DNA from: Nakamurella alba
Lineage (GTDB): Bacteria; Actinomycetota; Actinomycetes; Mycobacteriales; Nakamurellaceae
Length of the DNA: 64,000 bases
Assembly (NCBI RefSeq): GCF_009707545.1
Contig: NZ_WLYK01000005.1
Location: 1 to 64,000, forward strand
Direction of reading: 5' to 3'
Both the position numbers and the translations under genes were made by a program. Under the pieces are notes generated by a model that had not been told where the DNA came from, made no database searches, and saw only the letters and a list, made by a program, of their open reading frames with translations. How positions within the stretch are numbered: position 1 is the stretch's first letter; the number at the start of each line of letters is the position of its first letter. Positions 61,860 to 64,000 of this stretch are shown here, in pieces.

Positions 61860-62276
61860 GTGGCGGTCACCGGTCGACGTACGACCACGCAGCGCACGGC
61901 GATCATCGATGCGCTGTCCGGCTCGGTGGAGTTCCGGTCCGCCCAGGAGCTGCACTCGGACCTGCGGTCCACCGGATCCAGCATCGGCCTGGCCACCGTC
62001 TACCGGGCGTTGCAGGACATGGCCGGCACCGGTGACCTGGACACCGTGCGCAACGAGTCCGGCGAGGTGCTCTACCGACGGTGCGTCGAGGCCAGTCATC
62101 ATCACCACCTGGTCTGCCGCTCCTGCGGCCTGACCAAGGAGGTCGCCGCCCCGCAGGTGGAGAAGTGGGCGCGGGCCGTGGCGGACGAGTTCGGCTACGT
62201 CGACATCGACCATCAGGTGGAGCTCTTCGGGCTGTGCGCCGCATGTGCCGCACGTCGCACTCCCGGCGGGGAATAG
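61860..62276 (+). CDS. Fur-family metalloregulator (Zur/FurB-like)
   Basis: 138-residue repressor. Winged-helix part RRTTTQRTAIIDALSGSVEFRSAQELHSDLRSTGSSIGLATVYRALQDMA, then the His-rich metal site ASHHHHLVCRSCGL and the second CxxC site LFGLCAACAARR. The paired CxxC motifs and the HHHH run suggest zinc sensing. I prefer GTG 61860 (family length about 130) to GTG 61800, because a TANNNT element at 61814 would place the transcription start after 61800. The target gene is not visible here. Confidence 0.87.
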   Translation: MAVTGRRTTTQRTAIIDALSGSVEFRSAQELHSDLRSTGSSIGLATVYRALQDMAGTGDLDTVRNESGEVLYRRCVEASHHHHLVCRSCGLTKEVAAPQVEKWARAVADEFGYVDIDHQVELFGLCAACAARRTPGGE

Positions 62277-62304
62277 CTCCTCACGGACGGGGATTGGACA
62301 CGAA

Positions 62305-62982
62305 ATGAGTGGTCCGATCGCCATCGACATCTGGTCCGACATCGCCTGCCCGTGGTGCTACATCGGCAAGCGGCGACTGGAGTCCGGTCTCGCCGAGTAC
62401 GCCGCGTCCGAGGATGCCGTCCCGGTGGAGATCACCTATCACAGCTTCGAACTCGCGCCCGAGACGCCGGTCGACTTCGCCGGCGGGGTCGTCGACCACC
62501 TGGTGAAGGCCAAGGGCCTCGCGCCCGCCCAGGTGCAGCAGATGCTCGAGCGGGTGACCGGGCTGGCCGCCGACGAGGGGCTGGACTACCACTTCGAGAA
62601 CGTGCAGCACACCAACACGGTGAAGGCCCATCAGCTGCTGCACCTGGCGAAGGCCCACGGGCTGCAGCTGGAGATGAAGGAGCGCCTGCTCAAGGCGTAC
62701 TTCGAGCAGGGCCGGCACGTGGGTCATGTCGAGGACCTCGCGGACCTGGCCGTCGAGGTCGGTCTCGACCGCGACGAGGTCGTCCGCGAGCTGACCGCCG
62801 ACACCTACCTCGACGCCGTGCACGCCGACCAGGCGCAGGCCCGCGCGTACGGGATCAACGGCGTGCCCTTCTTCGTCATCGACGGCAAGTACGGCGTCTC
62901 CGGTGCCCAGGAGCCGGCCACCTTCGTCGAGGTGCTCTCCACCGTCGCCCGCGAGCGCGCCGGTCTCGTCAGCCAGTCCTGA
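62305..62982 (+). CDS. DsbA-family oxidoreductase (FrnE-like)
   Basis: 225-residue thioredoxin-fold protein without a signal peptide. The active site CPWC is in DIACPWCYIGKRRLE (about residues 15-18), the inserted helical domain follows (EITYHSFELAPETPVDF, NTVKAHQLLHLAKAHG), and the cis-Pro loop is INGVPFFVIDGKYGVSGAQ. FrnE proteins are cytosolic dithiol isomerases linked to polyketide assembly or oxidative stress. It is 28 bp after the Fur-family gene and 38 bp before the small CVDGVC peptide gene, which may be its partner. Confidence 0.9.
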   Translation: MSGPIAIDIWSDIACPWCYIGKRRLESGLAEYAASEDAVPVEITYHSFELAPETPVDFAGGVVDHLVKAKGLAPAQVQQMLERVTGLAADEGLDYHFENVQHTNTVKAHQLLHLAKAHGLQLEMKERLLKAYFEQGRHVGHVEDLADLAVEVGLDRDEVVRELTADTYLDAVHADQAQARAYGINGVPFFVIDGKYGVSGAQEPATFVEVLSTVARERAGLVSQS

Positions 62983-63020
62983 TCCCACCCTGTTCCCACT
63001 CAGCTACCCCGGAGGTTCCG

Positions 63021-63203
63021 ATGACCGAGATGACCGTCACCGAGGCAACTCTCACCACGCCGGTGGCCAACCCGCGGCGTACCGTGCTGCAGCCGCCGGT
63101 GGTCGTGCCGGCCGAGGCGGTACTGGCCGGCGGTCTGGTGATGGCGGGTGCGACCGACGCCGACGCCTGCGTGGACGGGGTCTGCGCGGTCCCGACCGCC
63201 TGA
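63021..63203 (+). CDS. Small peptide, 60 aa, ending CVDGVC
   Basis: A 60-residue product beginning MTEMTVTEATLTTPVANPRRTV and ending in DADACVDGVCAVPTA, with only two Cys, spaced as CX4C. Ribosome-binding site GGAGG lies 6 nt before ATG 63021, and codon use matches its neighbours. No signal peptide or membrane helix. The short leader-like body plus a Cys-containing C-terminus resembles a RiPP precursor or a redox-substrate peptide, but no modification enzyme is seen beside it. The closest functional context is the upstream DsbA-type oxidoreductase. No family recognised. Confidence 0.6.
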   Translation: MTEMTVTEATLTTPVANPRRTVLQPPVVVPAEAVLAGGLVMAGATDADACVDGVCAVPTA

Positions 63204-63210
63204 TGTCTCG

Positions 63211-64000
63211 TCAGGCGACCGGGATGTGCGGGACCGCCAGCTTGGCCGCCTTGTTCGGCAGCCGGGCGCTGATCCCCTGACCGACCGCCTGCATGCGCCA
63301 GCCCGACGGGCCGCGGACCAGGAACGCCATCACCATCGCGGTGGTCGGCGTGCGCTCGTCGAGTTCGAAGCGGACCAGCTCACTGCCGTCGGTGTCGTCC
63401 ACGAGCCGGCAGAACGCCCGGGCGATCTTCGAGAACGCCTGCCCCTGGAACGATGTCACCACGAACCCGACCGAGCTGACCTGCGCGGGCACTCGGTCCA
63501 GGTCGACCGAGATGATCTCGTCATCGCCCTCGCCGTGGCCGGTCAGGTTGTCGCCGGAGTGGGTGATCGAGCCGTCGTCGCTGCGCAGGTGCGTGAACGC
63601 GACGATGTCGACCTTGCTCGTGCCCTGGTACAGCACCGCCGAGGCGTCCAGGTCGATCGATCCGCGGCCGTTGATCGGGTCCCAGCCCAGGCACATCCGC
63701 ACCCGGGTGAGCGGCCGCCCGTCCTCCTTCCGCAGCTCGACCTTCTGCCCCTTGGTCAGCCGGACCGGTGCGCCCTTCTTCAGCAGCAGGGTGCCGGGCG
63801 GTGTGGCGGGGCCGGTCGCCGTCGAGCCGGTCGTTGTCGGGCCGGCCGGGGCGGCGGGTGACCACGGGGGTGCCGACGCCGGCGGGGAGGGCGTCGACGT
63901 CGGGGAGGGCTGCGCGCGGGGTGGTGGCGTCGAGGGTGGTGGCGTCGAGGGTGGTGCCGTGGCCGGACCCGCCGCAGGCTCGTCGTCGACGCTGACCCCG
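63211..64000 (-). CDS. TerD-family stress protein, truncated by right edge
   Basis: The C-terminal part is a TerD domain (LLKKGAPVRLTKGQKVEL, CLGWDPINGRGSIDLDASAVLY, LTGHGEGDDEIISVDL, GFVVTSFQGQAF; Ca2+-binding DxD-type residues). It is preceded by a Pro/Ser/Thr/Ala-rich N-terminal stretch of at least 75 residues that runs off the window without a start codon. TerD proteins belong to tellurite/general-stress and phage-defence-related ter systems. The visible part is full enough to name the family, but the real start lies beyond 64000. Confidence 0.88.
   Translation of the reverse strand, partial: GVSVDDEPAAGPATAPPSTPPPSTPPPRAQPSPTSTPSPPASAPPWSPAAPAGPTTTGSTATGPATPPGTLLLKKGAPVRLTKGQKVELRKEDGRPLTRVRMCLGWDPINGRGSIDLDASAVLYQGTSKVDIVAFTHLRSDDGSITHSGDNLTGHGEGDDEIISVDLDRVPAQVSSVGFVVTSFQGQAFSKIARAFCRLVDDTDGSELVRFELDERTPTTAMVMAFLVRGPSGWRMQAVGQGISARLPNKAAKLAVPHIPVA

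Overview
The window is a stretch of very GC-rich (roughly 70% by eye) chromosomal DNA from a free-living high-GC actinobacterium. The strongest evidence is the block fhaA-fhaB-pstP-rodA-pbpA-pknA-pknB ... trpG ... crgA ... ppiA, which follows the Mycobacterium tuberculosis order Rv0020c-Rv0009 next to a tRNA-Leu gene and in mycobacteria lies close to oriC. GTG starts and 4-bp GTGA/ATGA overlaps are common. A Nakamurella/Frankineae-type host is possible, but I cannot fix the genus from sequence alone. No prophage, insertion sequence, rRNA operon or CRISPR array was seen.

Layout. (1) 1-5.1 kb: operator-like palindromes at the left edge, a small unknown gene, and a branched-chain 2-oxoacid dehydrogenase operon (bkdABC, minus strand) with an FCD-type GntR regulator upstream. 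(2) 5.2-13.5 kb: a catabolic cluster. On the minus strand are an MFS carboxylate transporter with a coupled DUF2520 dehydrogenase-like gene, an SDR and an aldehyde dehydrogenase. Divergent on the plus strand are a second FCD regulator, an isopropylmalate/tartrate dehydrogenase-like enzyme and an FMN-dependent alpha-hydroxy-acid dehydrogenase. Together they look like a hydroxy-acid or dicarboxylate oxidation module. (3) 13.5-15.4 kb: a DUF2277 gene and two paralogous small membrane proteins with duplicated promoters of ECF-sigma type. (4) 15.4-20.6 kb: a ferric-siderophore ABC importer and a siderophore-interacting reductase, with two IdeR/DtxR-like boxes. (5) 20.6-30.7 kb: mixed genes, including a NarL-type two-component system flanked by two secreted-protein genes that share an unusual promoter palindrome. 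(6) 30.7-35.2 kb: class I ribonucleotide reductase nrdA-nrdB under a cobalamin riboswitch; the small subunit has class Ic active-site residues. (7) 35.3-38.9 kb: two zinc alcohol dehydrogenases, a methyltransferase and a TetR regulator with twin operators. (8) 39.0-50.3 kb: tRNA-Leu(CAG), a tandem repeat, then the cell-envelope signalling and growth operon. (9) 50.3-64 kb: an HtrA-like protease inserted next to pknB, trpG, a polyketide-cyclase-like protein, a TspO-like membrane protein, a sortase with a 52-residue partner, a DUF881 protein, crgA, a PH-domain protein, a rhomboid protease, ppiA, two lipoproteins (one a tyrosine-phosphatase type), a Fur/Zur-family regulator, a FrnE/DsbA-type oxidoreductase, a 60-residue CVDGVC peptide and a TerD gene cut by the right edge.

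The genes fall into a few working units: oxidative catabolism (bkd and the hydroxy-acid cluster), iron uptake under iron-dependent repression, deoxynucleotide synthesis switched by vitamin B12, and phospho-signalling that couples peptidoglycan synthesis and division (PknA/PknB/PstP/FhaA/FhaB with RodA, PbpA and CrgA). The best candidates for something undescribed are the two-component/secreted-protein regulon with the GGTACTAGTACC element, the dispersed CGTTCCAGCTGGAACG palindromes around 52.6-55.0 kb, the small CVDGVC peptide beside a DsbA-like oxidoreductase, and the B12-switched class Ic reductase.
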